Below are positions 22,301 through 32,033 of a stretch of DNA of 64,000 nt, piece by piece; the first letter of the stretch is position 1; each line of letters opens with the position of its first letter. The DNA is from Gnetum montanum (taxonomy: Eukaryota; Streptophyta; Gnetopsida; Gnetales; Gnetaceae). Both the position numbers and the translations under genes were made by a program. Where the stretch lies: contig MNCI01028846.1 in the NCBI GenBank assembly GCA_015680685.1, positions 260,890 to 324,889 of the forward strand, in the 5' to 3' direction. The notes beneath the pieces are model-generated. The model was not told the origin of the DNA. It made no database searches and saw nothing but the letters and a program-made list of their open reading frames with translations.

Positions 22301-25300
22301 GAGATGAAGAGCTGAAGCTAGGTCTTGAAATTAGCATCATGCTCATTAAGAAGAATCAACATGTTTTCGCCATCCTCCAACACTTCTAGCAAGTTCTATA
22401 AGGGCTCTCTTCCAATAGTGAAGTTAGAATCCAATCTAACCAGATGAGGATCCCTACGTGGACTAAGTCTAAAGAGGATACGAGTTAGTTTTCTACTAAT
22501 TCCTTTGCTTGGATACTTGTGACTTCCCTTTGGCCTGTTTTCTTTTATGTGTTGTTGTTGTTGTTGGTTAGCTCTTTTGAGTGGGATCATGTCCCAAACT
22601 CCTATTCCATGGTTTGGGTTTGTCCATCGTTTTGGTTGTATTGTACCCTTCATTGGTGTTTTCACCCAATCTCCTCCTCCGAATCCTCTATAGTGCTTGA
22701 ATCATAGCCCATGGAGGGGCCCTCATTTAAAGCTCACCTATGAGGAGTGTGCTCCTTGGATTACCAAGTAGATGTCCCAATGGGCTCCTTATTAGAGATT
22801 GGAGGAAGCTCTTCCACCTATGAAGTGTTAGACTATGAATGTTTCCGCTCAAGCTTATCAACTAATCTAGCTAATTTGGAGAGATGGTCACCAATTTTGC
22901 CAAAAGTCTTAACAAATGCCCACAATGCCTTGTTCATGATAGACATGAGCCAAAGGTCAATGTCTTCATTGTTGATAATCAAAACAATTAGCAACGGATA
23001 TTCATAGGTCTAAACACTACAATACTTTAACATGATATTCTTGTAAATGATGTAACCAAAATCCAACTTGACCCCTACAAGTAAGCAATAGAGCACCAAT
23101 GCCTACTGTGGGAGTAAGTGATCATAACTCCCACCTTTTATTATAAGATTCTAGTAAATAATAAAAGACAAAGAGGAAACATCTACAACATGTTAGCCAT
23201 GTAAATCTTCTTCTTCAAAATAAAATTAGGATCCCTTAACAAACAATGACAGAACTCTCTTAGCAAACCAAAAACAGAGTTTGAAAATATATCATCAAGA
23301 GAGTTCACACATAACTTATGAGCACCTAAAGCATCACTAATTAACCACACTAAGAGAAATAGTAATAACAATACCGCTCACAAAAGTATTGAAAGTACCA
23401 ATTTCAGTATGCATGTCATAAATATTAGAAAAAACCTCACAAATCATAATCTCAAATATAGCATTAGAAAAACTGAGAATCGAAAAAAAAAAAAAACCAT
23501 TGTATCAAAATAGGATTGGATCTGTGCCTTCCAATAAGGCTTGAAATGAAGCACTCTCTCAATAGTCATGGAAACCTTGCATTGAAAAGCATACCTCTTA
23601 TTTGTTGCCTTTGATTTGAATGAGAATTTGTATTCCCCTCACTCTTGTCATGAAGAAGATCCTTCTCCTGCTGTTGTATCCCTTCTCCAAGACCTGCTAC
23701 CCTAAAATCTCTTACTACTCTCCTTTGTTCTTACCATGATCTCTTCTTTTTGAAGCTCTATTTGCTTCTCCTCCACTCTCACTATGCTAGACATCTTCAG
23801 CCTACGTGCAAATGAGAGATTGGAGGACATCCAAGGCTTTTATGCTTGTGCCCTAGCGGGAGAATTATGATTTTTTATATTTCATCCTGTGCAGTTGAGA
23901 CATCCTAGGTCAAACATGGCCATCCCAAGGACCCTACCTAGGACATCCCACCCAAGGAGAACTACGTTCAAGGGTGGACATCCCTAATGAGTCTTCCAGC
24001 CTAGACAAAGGTCAAATTCTTGAAACATGCACAGGGTTCACATGCCTCAAAAATCTTCCTGATATTGTAGCAAGGACACAAGGAACAATAAAATATAAAC
24101 AAAAAGCAAAAAAATCATAACTACCCTACTCTACTAAATTTAGAGGAAGATTACCTCAACCTACCTATTTGGGAATGATCCCAATATTCAAGTGAGATAG
24201 AAGTGGTGTAGGATGAGCTGATTTTTGTCTAGTCTTGTCCTTTGAATTGACATGGTACCAGAAAAGTATTTATTGATTCCTCTTACTTGCAACTCATAGT
24301 GGACCTGCAACATCTATCACAACCTAGCGACAACTCCTAGTTTCTATCCATGATCTTAATTATTTGTCAAGCCTTCACCATATTTCATGGTGAACTCATG
24401 GTTGATCATTGCAACTTACAATGTGCTATTAGTAGCACTCAAAATTTTTGCAAACTATAGTCAAAACCAAACTGTGACTCATCGTAAAGCTTATGGTGGC
24501 ATTCTAATCATGGCACAACTTGACTACAATTCACAATAAACTTTACAGTCAGAATCTTTTCAAACTATAGTCATAACCAAACTATGACTCATCATAAAGC
24601 TTATGGTCACATTCTAATCATGGCACAACTTGACTACAATTCACAATAAACTTTACAGTCCATACAATCCCTGCATTCTGACCTACTCACCATGCCAAAG
24701 AAGATACAACCTAACACCTACACAAGTAGCTAAAGGTTGGAGACTTTGTTGTCCACACCACTCTCCTCCCTCTTGCAGGATAAGATGTAAAATATTATGT
24801 ACTTCACTTTGAAAATGAAGCAGAAATGTGTGAAGGGATTCACTTCCATCTTCTTTCTACCCTACACCACCAACACAGCATGAACCTTCCAGCCTTTTTG
24901 ACTAATTCTTACCTCTGCAATCTCTAGGTTGCCTGGCACCAAATAGTTCCTGTTTATTGAGGGATTTATAATTAGTCTATCCAGTTCATGTTCAATAATA
25001 TTGTCTTATTTTCCATTTGTTAAATATTCTATAAACAAAATTTTTAATTTTATGACAAACTCAAATGTGTCCATGCAAATGTTTGGTTTTTACCTATTCA
25101 ATTCACTGCATTCCTAATATGAAATTGCATTCCAATTTCCATCTTCAAATAAGAAAGAAGGTTTCTCAAAATAGTCACGTAAAAAATTTACCCAGGAATG
25201 CAAAAAAGAAGAATGTGTCAGCTTTGCAATAGCAGCATTTATCATCAGCACCGCATGATCCGCTTTCACTCGTATATTTTCTGCAAAACCCGCTAAATAC

Positions 25301-28300
25301 TGAGTTGCATCCGTATCTCCCGCATCAAGAAATGAAGGTCCAGTTTGATGACTGTTGGCATTACTCGCATTAACAATGTGTGTTGGAGATCTAACTCAAA
25401 TGGCATTTATATATGTTATTAAAACATTACTGAAGAAACCACATTACCTGCTACATTCAGCTAGCACTAAGTTAACAGCAGCACGGAACAATGCATCCCG
25501 AGCACTTGCATCTTCAAAAGATACTGACAATCCAAAAGTATTGCATATTTTATGAAGCTGCAATATGTGAATTCAAGATTACAAATGATAAGAGTTTAAA
25601 TTAATACGTGTTCATACAATGAATCATCTATTGTTATTTCTCTTTCAAATTAGAATTATAAAATTAAGTTAGAAAATATATTAAAAGTTTAAAATGTGTA
25701 CCTTATAAGTAATTTAAAAAACCAACGCTCTTCTAGTCTGATAAAGCTTGTACATTTGAAAATGACAATTCTTGATTTAAGATATTAGCAGAGATGATGA
25801 TGAATTTTATGCTTATGAGTACCTAATAATAATTGTTGGGTTCATGTTCTTTAGTAAGCTAATACCTTTTGTTAAAGTTTTCCTTGCCCCAAAAAACAAT
25901 TATATGTTAGAACACTATTTAACCATCCTTGAAGCCTCCATCCCTATTCGATGTCAAGTTCAGCATCATAGGGCTACAACCGTATCTGTGACTGCTATCC
26001 AGTATCTTTGATTTAAGCAGTATTTACAATGCTGCAATGGTGCAGGTCATGCATTAGCATGACAGTTTCAAGAGAGATTCAGCACTCTGATAGAATTTAG
26101 AAACTAATGACAAAAGAGGAGTTAAAAAAATTGTAAAGAATTCAGCTCATGACCTTCATTTAAACCTGTCTTTACTGTATATCAAGGATACATAATCAGA
26201 AATGAAGCAAGACAACTGAATATTGTAGGAGAAAATACACACTTTGGGTACAGCTCAGCTGTCACAAGTTGTCAGATACAGAGAACTTCAGCATTTGTCA
26301 ATAATAACTAGAAAACATTGAAAGACTTCACTTCTATAAACATCCAAACAAGCAGCTTTTGCGTTTTCTCACCTCCATTACGGCAAAAGAATTTAGTTCC
26401 AAAAAGGTAACTTTTATCCAAAATGATAGAATTACAAATTTGCACTTGATTTTTATGTTTGATGTAATTATGAAATATTATTAGCACCAAAATGGTTTAA
26501 AGCTGATGCTATTATGCCCAGTATAAGACAAATCATGTGCAAATACGATGTTATGAGATAACGTGCATATTTTTATCCGAACCAAAGGAAGAAAGTTCTA
26601 GATACAGACAATACTAAGAGATATACATTAACACTTATAAAAAATAAATAAATAATTTTTTAAAACATAAAAGTAAAGTGAACTAACTTGTATAATCTCC
26701 TCCTTTGCAAAATCTATTCTTCTTAGGGTCTTGTCCAGTATCACTGATAAAAACCATAAAACTGTGTTACGTGGTAGAATATGAAATGTAAATTAAATTA
26801 GCCATATTGTTTAGGATGTGCAGCATTCTTCCAAAACCTAAATACACCGATTCCTATTTATATGTATTTAACAGTCGCTTACAGTTTCTACCTTCATGAT
26901 TAACAATTATAAAAATACAGTGCATTACAACAAAGTTAGAAAATTTGTATGCAAACTAATTGGTTGTTTCAATAACAACTTTCCACGTATATGTTAAATG
27001 GTTTAAGAACTTTTGATCCCACCAGAAAAAAAAAGAACAGTTTTAACAACTTAAACACTTTTATTAAACAAACAAAACCTATCACAGGCTTATTAATGAA
27101 ACTGAAAGTGAAACTGAAATTTTATTACATTCTAGAATCCAAAAGGTCTATCAAACAAACATTACATTTGTATCATGAAAATTAAATAATGACTCAACAA
27201 AGTGGCCTACTAACACTGGATGTAACAAGAAAAGATGATGTAGACCTTTTGCTGTGATATTATATTTCTGTTTCAAATGTTTAGTCTAATCGCAACTAAA
27301 AAAAAGAAAAACATGTTGCTAATCCTCAAAATCTCTTAAACCACAGAACCTACATGTGTGTTCTTCTCTAAAAATTTGCATTCATCTTCCACTTTTTATT
27401 AATTTAAGTTTGAATATTAATAATGCAGCATATAGGAAAATGTTCAATGACAAAAATCATAAGATAATAAAAGACGGTTACAAACATAATTTGCAGTAAT
27501 AAATCCGCTCCCAGAGGTCCAAAGTACATGTAGCTCAGAAAATAAACCAAAACGAAGGGACACTAAAGGCATAAATGTCATTTTAGATACATAGGCGACA
27601 ATGAAGACGCAGTGGATCGTCTTAACTAACCGTCAGGCTTACCCTGCCTTCCCCTGCCAAAGTACTGCATCGACTATTACCGTTTTTATGCCTGTTGTAG
27701 GCTATGTTCTTGCTTGGATAACAATGTGGTCAGAGAAAATGATTATCAATCCAAAACATAGAGAATTTGAGCAGCAAAGAAATGGAAATGAAAGAAGAAG
27801 CCACAATACTATATATATATATCGTTTTCCGCGCTTACACGTGACGTATGTGTTTTCCAAAAGGTGCAATTAGCGTGAAGTACCTAAGTAAATGTAAAAG
27901 GAGCAACACGCTGGCGATATTCATTTGCCGTTTAACCGTACTTGTCTTTTCAGCATTCAAATTCTACAGCTTTGAACTAAACGTTCCCGTTTGGCACGCA
28001 ATGCAACAAATTGCACTCTAGAAAAGAAAAAAAAAATGAACTGTGCCAAATTCATCGAGATTCAAAACAGCAGACTGAAATTTGAGAGGAGTGTCTCATG
28101 TAACTTTGAACAAGCAGATAAAAGGACGAGAAGAGCCGACCTTTCTTAATTGACTCCAGTTGCAGCACAGCTTGGCGTCGCTCCTGCTCAGAAACAGGTC
28201 GAAGATGCGTCCTATCAGGAGGCTTCCACCAGCTTGGCAGGGGCCGTATCATCCTTCTCCTACTCTCGTGTTGCAAATCAACAATCCCAGCCTTGGCTGC

Positions 28301-29071
28301 TTTACCATATGTTTCTGTTTCCATGCGTGAGCTTTCGCTATATTCCTTCAAAGGACGAGGATTATTATTATCTGCATAGCCAACCAGAACCTCTTTTCCA
28401 CCAAGGCTTCTATCCCTGCGCACAATAGTCTTCGGTTTGCTCCCTCTCATTCTCAATTTCGACAATAATTTGCTCATCAATCCAAACGTAACGACCGCAA
28501 GCGCAATCAGCAGCACGCTTCTGCCTAACATAACAACAGCGGATCTCCGGACGATGACGGTCGTCCCTTTTCCACCGTCTGTAGTAACAAGCACGCTCGA
28601 ACGCAGCTCATTCCACGCAGCCTTCGACTTCGTCTCCGCGTACTGGAACAAAAACCTCATTTCAGATTATTAAACTACTCGAATTCTTCAGCTCATCAAA
28701 CTACTCGAATTTTTCACAATACGCAGGTGATTTTAATACCAAAGCAGCAACAAATTTCTTCACGTCAATGCACACAAAATCAAATCAAATTGTTCGAATA
28801 ATCGTGTTACCTCCAGGATCTCTTTTGCTCTGCGTCTAATGGTGATGCTGATATCATCAGTGCCATATGGAGTGGATGTAAAAAGTCCATCTAATTTCTT
28901 GCTTTTGCTGCCATGATCACGGTGATTGTTCTTACGATGATTGTTTCTGCTTCGGCGCCTTCCACTTCTGTGTTGCCTGCTGTTGTTTCTGTTGAATTTT
29001 GGAGTTGGAAAATCTGCGTCGCTGAACAGCATCAAGATTGGGGTCGGGCTTCTACACGCGAAATGATGCAT
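16200..29071 (-). CDS. Host gene: 7-exon plant protein with one membrane segment, function unknown
   Basis: Spliced model from exons 28811-29071, 28141-28642, 26688-26743, 25448-25557, 25192-25390, 16419-16508 and 16200-16334. All introns are GT-AG and the lengths sum to 1353 nt, i.e. 450 residues plus TAA. The ATG at 29071 is the first after an in-frame upstream TAG near 29125. Residues 25-70 are very basic (Arg, Asn, His, Lys). Residues ~121-143 form one hydrophobic segment (AVVMLGRSVLLIALAVVTFG). A PLPSWWKPPD motif lies at ~222-230. The C-terminal half looks helical: VSFEDASARDALFRAA, TQYLAGFAENI, SSPEMRMVAGGL and a LEALGLS end. I recognise the pattern of a conserved plant family but cannot name it or assign a function. 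Subcellular location is uncertain: the basic N-terminus could be a plastid transit or a nuclear signal. Confidence 0.8.
16419..16508 (-). CDS. Host gene exon 6
   Basis: 90 nt, phase 0 at both ends. Acceptor TTTTGCATGTAG|GCTCTG, donor AGCTCT|GTACGT. Encodes ALTVQGKDEEAQRFLSRLSQ and IYSVFPQDSS. It lies 8.7 kb from exon 5, but phase and sequence flow agree and no competing candidate was seen nearer. Confidence 0.7.
17440..17771 (-). pseudogene. Ty1/copia RNase H fragment
   Basis: Minus-strand translation reads ETLKEFMELKWLFSEL, LEIPLSISVFCNNASAIKLV, HHERNEHIEVDTHFIHEK and ADGFTKALLKDAF. This is the copia pol C-terminus (ME-YxAM...KHIEV..HFI...D-FTK pattern). The first block starts MEA*Y*AM, so stops replace residues at the start, and another TAG precedes ADGFTK. 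An isolated fragment; no LTR seen beside it. Confidence 0.85.
17870..18330 (+). repeat. Degenerate tandem unit containing RTE 3' tails
   Basis: The run ATTTTGTTGGGACAA plus a GAT-rich tail occurs at 17979 and 18163, spaced about 184 bp; the same run ends the RTE-like LINE at 13001. Between and after them is a repeated CATCTATGA-TTTGTAATTGTGAT block (near 17890, 18028 and 18214). It looks like a duplicated unit carrying only the LINE 3' end. Confidence 0.7.
18765..18842 (-). mobile_element. tRNA-type SINE family 1, partial
   Basis: Minus strand reads GAGGTGTTAGCTTAGT, then TTTGGAAACTCC, GGTTCAATTCTAGTAGG. Same family as 57176-57324. The A-box-like TTAGCTTAGT and B-box-like GGTTCAATTC are recognisable. 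Confidence 0.7.
19225..19375 (+). repeat. Pyrimidine-rich minisatellite, about 3 copies
   Basis: Three imperfect units of 46-50 bp built on TCCTATTCTATTTT followed by TTTTACAGTTTGC. Each unit contains a 3' splice-site-like TTTTACAG on the plus strand, which is antisense to the host gene. Confidence 0.8.
19458..19531. repeat. 74-nt hairpin with 29-bp stem
   Basis: Left arm 19458-19486 and right arm 19503-19531 are inverted with 27 of 29 matches by eye (core AAGGTAGAAATAACCT / AGGTTATTTCTACCTT), with a 16-nt loop. It is either a tiny MITE or a miRNA-precursor-like fold inside intron 5. Confidence 0.8.
20670..21240 (+). pseudogene. Transposon protein remnant, left arm
   Basis: Frame reads EIMIREFFYNIYGID, LLGFDALGGHRLW, TSLDDIFSNFCG, then in a second frame YDHLLPQQALVLYYLL and KLDFGYIIYKDI. 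From memory this pattern (REFY...LLG...ALVLYALL..K-N-G-II) is that of the 'putative plant transposon protein' domain found in plant retroelements. Stops and a frame change break it. A related pattern occurs in the additional ORF of element C. Confidence 0.55.
22990..23500 (-). pseudogene. Transposon protein remnant, right arm
   Basis: Inverted counterpart of the left-arm coding part. The minus strand gives AIFEIMICEVFSNIYDMHTE, SYDHLLPQ, ALVLYCLLVGVKLDFGYIIY. Broken by several stops and a short deletion after VVN. Divergence from the left arm suggests the two copies are old or were different family members. Confidence 0.55.
24451..24660 (+). repeat. Tandem duplication, 110-bp period, about 2 copies
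   Basis: CAAACTATAGTCA begins copies at 24451 and 24561. Both end AATAAACTTTACAGTC with only a few mismatches, so this is a fairly recent local duplication within intron 5. Confidence 0.9.
25192..25390 (-). CDS. Host gene exon 5
   Basis: 199 nt with acceptor GAGTTAG|ATCTCC, ends in phase 0 at CTGG|GTAAAT. Encodes TQYLAGFAENIRVKADHAVL and LTHSSFLHSW. A second acceptor, GCCAACAG|TCATC, would start the exon at 25351, also in frame, and remove 13 residues. The sequence alone does not decide which is used. Confidence 0.7.
25448..25557 (-). CDS. Host gene exon 4
   Basis: 110 nt, phase 0 in and 2 out. Acceptor ATATTGCAG|CTTCAT, donor TAGCAG|GTAATG. Encodes LHKICNTFGLSVSFEDASAR and the following RDALFRAAVNLVLAECS. 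Unspliced reading meets a stop at the donor (TAA), so the intron is required. Confidence 0.75.
26688..26743 (-). CDS. Host gene exon 3 (56-nt microexon-like)
   Basis: Acceptor TTTTTATCAG|TGATAC, donor ATACAA|GTTAGT. Adds VILDKTLRRIDFAKEEIIQ. Its phase (1 in, 0 out) exactly bridges exons 2 and 4, and it is too short to appear as an ORF on its own. Confidence 0.7.
28141..28642 (-). CDS. Host gene exon 2
   Basis: 502 nt, ends in phase 1. Acceptor TTTTTGTTCCAG|TACGCG, donor AAGAAAG|GTCGGC. Encodes residues 88-254 with the membrane segment and the PSWWKP motif. The open frame continues past the donor to 28052, but the continuation is not like the rest. Confidence 0.75.
28811..29071 (-). CDS. Host gene exon 1
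   Basis: 87 codons, phase 0 at the end. Starts MHHFACRSP and ends AKEILE; donor GAG|GTAACA. Contains the Arg/Asn/His-rich stretch. Reading on past the donor gives a divergent tail, so splicing here is well supported by the match to the exon 2 acceptor. Confidence 0.75.
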
Positions 29072-29479
29072 CGTAGTAATGTTAAGGTTACAAGGTACAG
29101 TACAGACCAGACCTGCTTTCTAAATCCCACAAATGTCTCTATCTCTATTAATAGTTGCGTGTTCCTGCAAAGTCATGGCAAACTTGAGATTCTTAACCTC
29201 TACCTTAGGTCATGTTTTTTATTTGTTGTTTCTCAACCTCTCTTAATTCTGTGAGAGAAGAAAGAACATGCTTTATTTGGGTGGTACAACGTTATTCTTC
29301 TTTACTTTACTTTAGAGATTGCACATGTGTATCCTAGGATAAATGATGTACCTCAAGATATATGGTATAATTAGAATTTTATAATTTAGCATGTTTTTTT
29401 GACTTGAACTTATAAGTTGGAAGTTCTAAAGAGTTTTCCTGAGTTTGAATTATTTATATAATAATTATAAGGCCTGATC
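29072..29479 (-). other. 5' flank of the host gene
   Basis: About 0.4 kb between the host ATG and the 3' end of an old L1. Must contain the 5' UTR and probably part of the promoter. I see no clear TATA box at a defined distance. Confidence 0.4.
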
Positions 29480-31542
29480 TTTTTTTTTCTAATAGAGGGG
29501 AGGTTTTTTAGGATTGCTAATTGTTGAGATTTTTCTCTCTTCTACATTTATTGTTGAGATTTTTCTCTCTTCTCATGAAGATTAAGAGGACAAACATGAC
29601 TCAAAAAAGTTATGAATATTGTAAAACTCACCCACCCCTAATCCCAAAACAAAACTTTGTCAATTGATAACTAAAAACCTTGCAATAACTTACTACTCCA
29701 AATCCAAGAAATTTTAGCAAAAGGACACATATAGTAGCAAAGAACAAAAGAATCTTCTATGATGTACAACAAACATCTCAAGTCACTAATATCCAAATGC
29801 AAGTGGGAAACTCCAATTTGTAAATTTTTATAAATTAAGTACCACAATACTAAACAAAATGCATAAACTTACAAAGTACAAGTGATTTCTAAATGAATAA
29901 TAATATTTAAAAAATTAGAGTACATCAAGTCAACAAAGAGAGAGCCTAAAGAAAAAGCCCAATAGCTTTAGGGATGCATTTAAGTTTTCATCCTTACAAC
30001 CAATTCTGAAAAACCTCCCCTCTAGGGTAGGAAAAGGATTAGGCCTTGCCCTTGTTTACAAGCTCTCCAAATATCTTCCATTTTCCCTATCTAAAAGTAT
30101 GGTGATATTTGCATTTTCCAAATCTTATTGAATTTTTTATGAATAAAATCATTCTTTGTCATACTATTGTATGCAAATTTGGAGTTAAAAGGAAAATCAT
30201 ATCATTCATTATTCCAAAAAAATATCTAGAAAAGCCTTATGCAAACTATTGTCAACTTTAACTAAATTTTCAAGATCATAAATTAAATTTTCAAAATCTT
30301 TTTTCTCTTTCTATTTAGACTATAGAGGCTAGAAGCCTCCATCCACATAATTCATCTATCATGCATACATAGAAAAATGCAATCATATCAAATTTGCTCT
30401 AAGTGTTACATAATCTAGATGAATTAGTAGCCCAAGCTTCTTCATTAAAAGAAAACTATCATTGGCTAATTTGCTTAAGCAAATCTTTTGAAACTATAAT
30501 ATAATTGTAATTCGAATACTGACTAATCTTGCACCATGTCTTCCAAATTTGTTTAAGAATTAAAGAACTAGATATAGCAATGGCCCAAGGAAAAAGAAGA
30601 CAATGAAGAAAGTTATTAGAAAACCATTATCATTTTTACCTTTTCCTTATATAAGTATAGTTCTTAAAAGGAGAATCCAAACATCACCTCCATCAATACA
30701 CTTTGCAATCCATTTTGTTGTAAGATAAACATCCTAGTTGTAAAAATTAATGAGTTCAAGTCCTCCATGTTTCTTGCTACTAGTGCAAATACCCTAAGCA
30801 ACTCTACAAAAGTATTTTCTATGTTGCTTACAAAGAAATTAATAGATAACATGATCAATTCTATTATAATAATTTTTTAAAGAAGCCTAGTAACTGGAGT
30901 AATAAACATAAGTAGATTGAAGCATCTACGTAATAACTAAAACTTTGCCAACAAGGATGAGCTTTTATTTAATTTTTGTTCCATGTATCAAGCTTCCTTT
31001 CAATTTTGGTAACCACATAATTCCATAACATACTTAGATTGTGCTCAAAACAAAAAAGTATTCCTAAAATTTTGAAGACATAATCTCCTTTCAAGATTTT
31101 CTAAGCCTTGAGAGTAACCCACTAATCAATATTGTCATTACAATAAACAACAAATTTTTGTAAATTGGTATACGAGCTAGATAATATGCAATAATCCTTC
31201 ACTCTAAATAATAGAATATCAATATGTTACAGGGAATTGTTAATCATAACAAAAGAATTGTTTGTAAAGTACATGTTAAGCAATTGCACACCTTGATCAT
31301 TAATTGAAATTACTTTAATGATATTTTTAGAAATAATAAAAAGATAGAGAGTTAAGGGACAAACTTGACAAACTTATTGCTAAAAAGAAAAGGATGAACT
31401 CAATGCAAAAGTTGTATCAACTAGAGCATTAACATTAGTAAGCAGGGTATGGACAAGATGAATAAAATAATCACAAAATTAAAATTTATAGTGACAAAAA
31501 TCATAAAATTCTATTCAATCTTGTCATAAGTTTTAACATAAT
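29480..31542 (-). pseudogene. L1 ORF2, C-terminal part
   Basis: Resumes right after the element C insertion with KTYDKIEWNFM (31500-31540), the catalytic FEKAYDRVEW-type motif. Downstream on the minus strand: LWNYVVTKIERKLDTWN (30980-31030), a LEDLNSLIFTTRMFILQQNG-type block (about 30700-30780), and a CPFAK-SWIW remnant of the zinc-binding end near 29720. Stops throughout. Also contains a 24-bp direct repeat (29520-29543 and 29550-29573). Confidence 0.7.
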
Positions 31543-32033
31543 TGATGAGTTCATTGCATCTTGTCGACATGACCCCATCAATAGGATCTTGTCGATGTGA
31601 TCTTGTCGACGTGGGGTTTGACCCATTAATGTGTACCCGTCAACAGGGCACCTTGTCTCCACCTATAAATATGTGCCTACCCACAACATTTATGGCAATC
31701 TTTTCATAGTTGTAGCAAAGCGCTTGCAGCTTTTTCCATTTGAGAGTTAGAATATTTTTTGAGTGCCCACAGTAGGAGTCAAAGAGTGTACAGATCTTTA
31801 TTCGAGCACTTTTGTACCTGACCACCTCGGTGTGGACAACAATAAAGACGAGTTTTTCTGATAAAACCTTGCAGCACTTGGAATAGTTTAATTGTTTCCC
31901 TAAGCATTTAATACTCATGCAATTTACTTTAATGTTTTAAAGTAATTAATTAATGTCGATTAAATAGCACACATAAGTACGACCACTTCAAGCATACGTT
32001 TAATGCTTGGTAGTCCCATTAACATTTGGAAAC
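31543..32033 (+). repeat. Element C 5' LTR, first part
   Basis: Begins TGATGAG. U3 carries three ATCTTGTCGAYRTG units (31558, 31586, 31600) containing GTCGAC palindromes. TATAAATA at 31664-31671. Cut by element D after ATTTGGAAAC. Confidence 0.9.

Larger units (their letters stand above)
19970..24268. mobile_element. Head-to-head inverted duplication of a plant transposon protein element
   Basis: Left arm 19970-22320 and right arm 22390-24268 are diverged inverted copies meeting at a ~70-bp centre. Matching landmarks: 20105/24125, 20750/23450, 21070/23130, 21820/22910, 22190/22510. The left arm codes on +, the right on -. Confidence 0.85.
16509..25191 (-). other. Host gene intron 5, 8.7 kb, filled with repeats
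   Basis: Intron between exons 5 and 6 with GTAAAT...GTAG ends. Contents, listed separately: copia RNase H fragment, RTE tails, SINE, pyrimidine minisatellite, hairpin, large inverted duplication and 110-bp tandem duplication. The stretches 16509-17439, 18331-18764, 18843-19224, 19532-19969, 24269-24450 and 24661-25191 show nothing I can assign. Confidence 0.7.

Noticed and set aside
22519-22707. 62-codon hydrophobic frame as a possible membrane peptide
   Set aside because: It is antisense to the coding direction of the right arm and recurs only as part of the inverted duplication.
28052-28140. Continuation of the exon 2 frame to a stop at 28052
   Set aside because: It runs past a good donor (AAAG|GTCGGC). 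The exon 3 join restores a better continuation, and the extra residues look like intron sequence.
28150-29254. Three plus-strand open frames (92, 78 and 113 codons)
   Set aside because: They are antisense to host exons 1 and 2 and reflect the higher GC content there; no motif or splice support on the plus strand.
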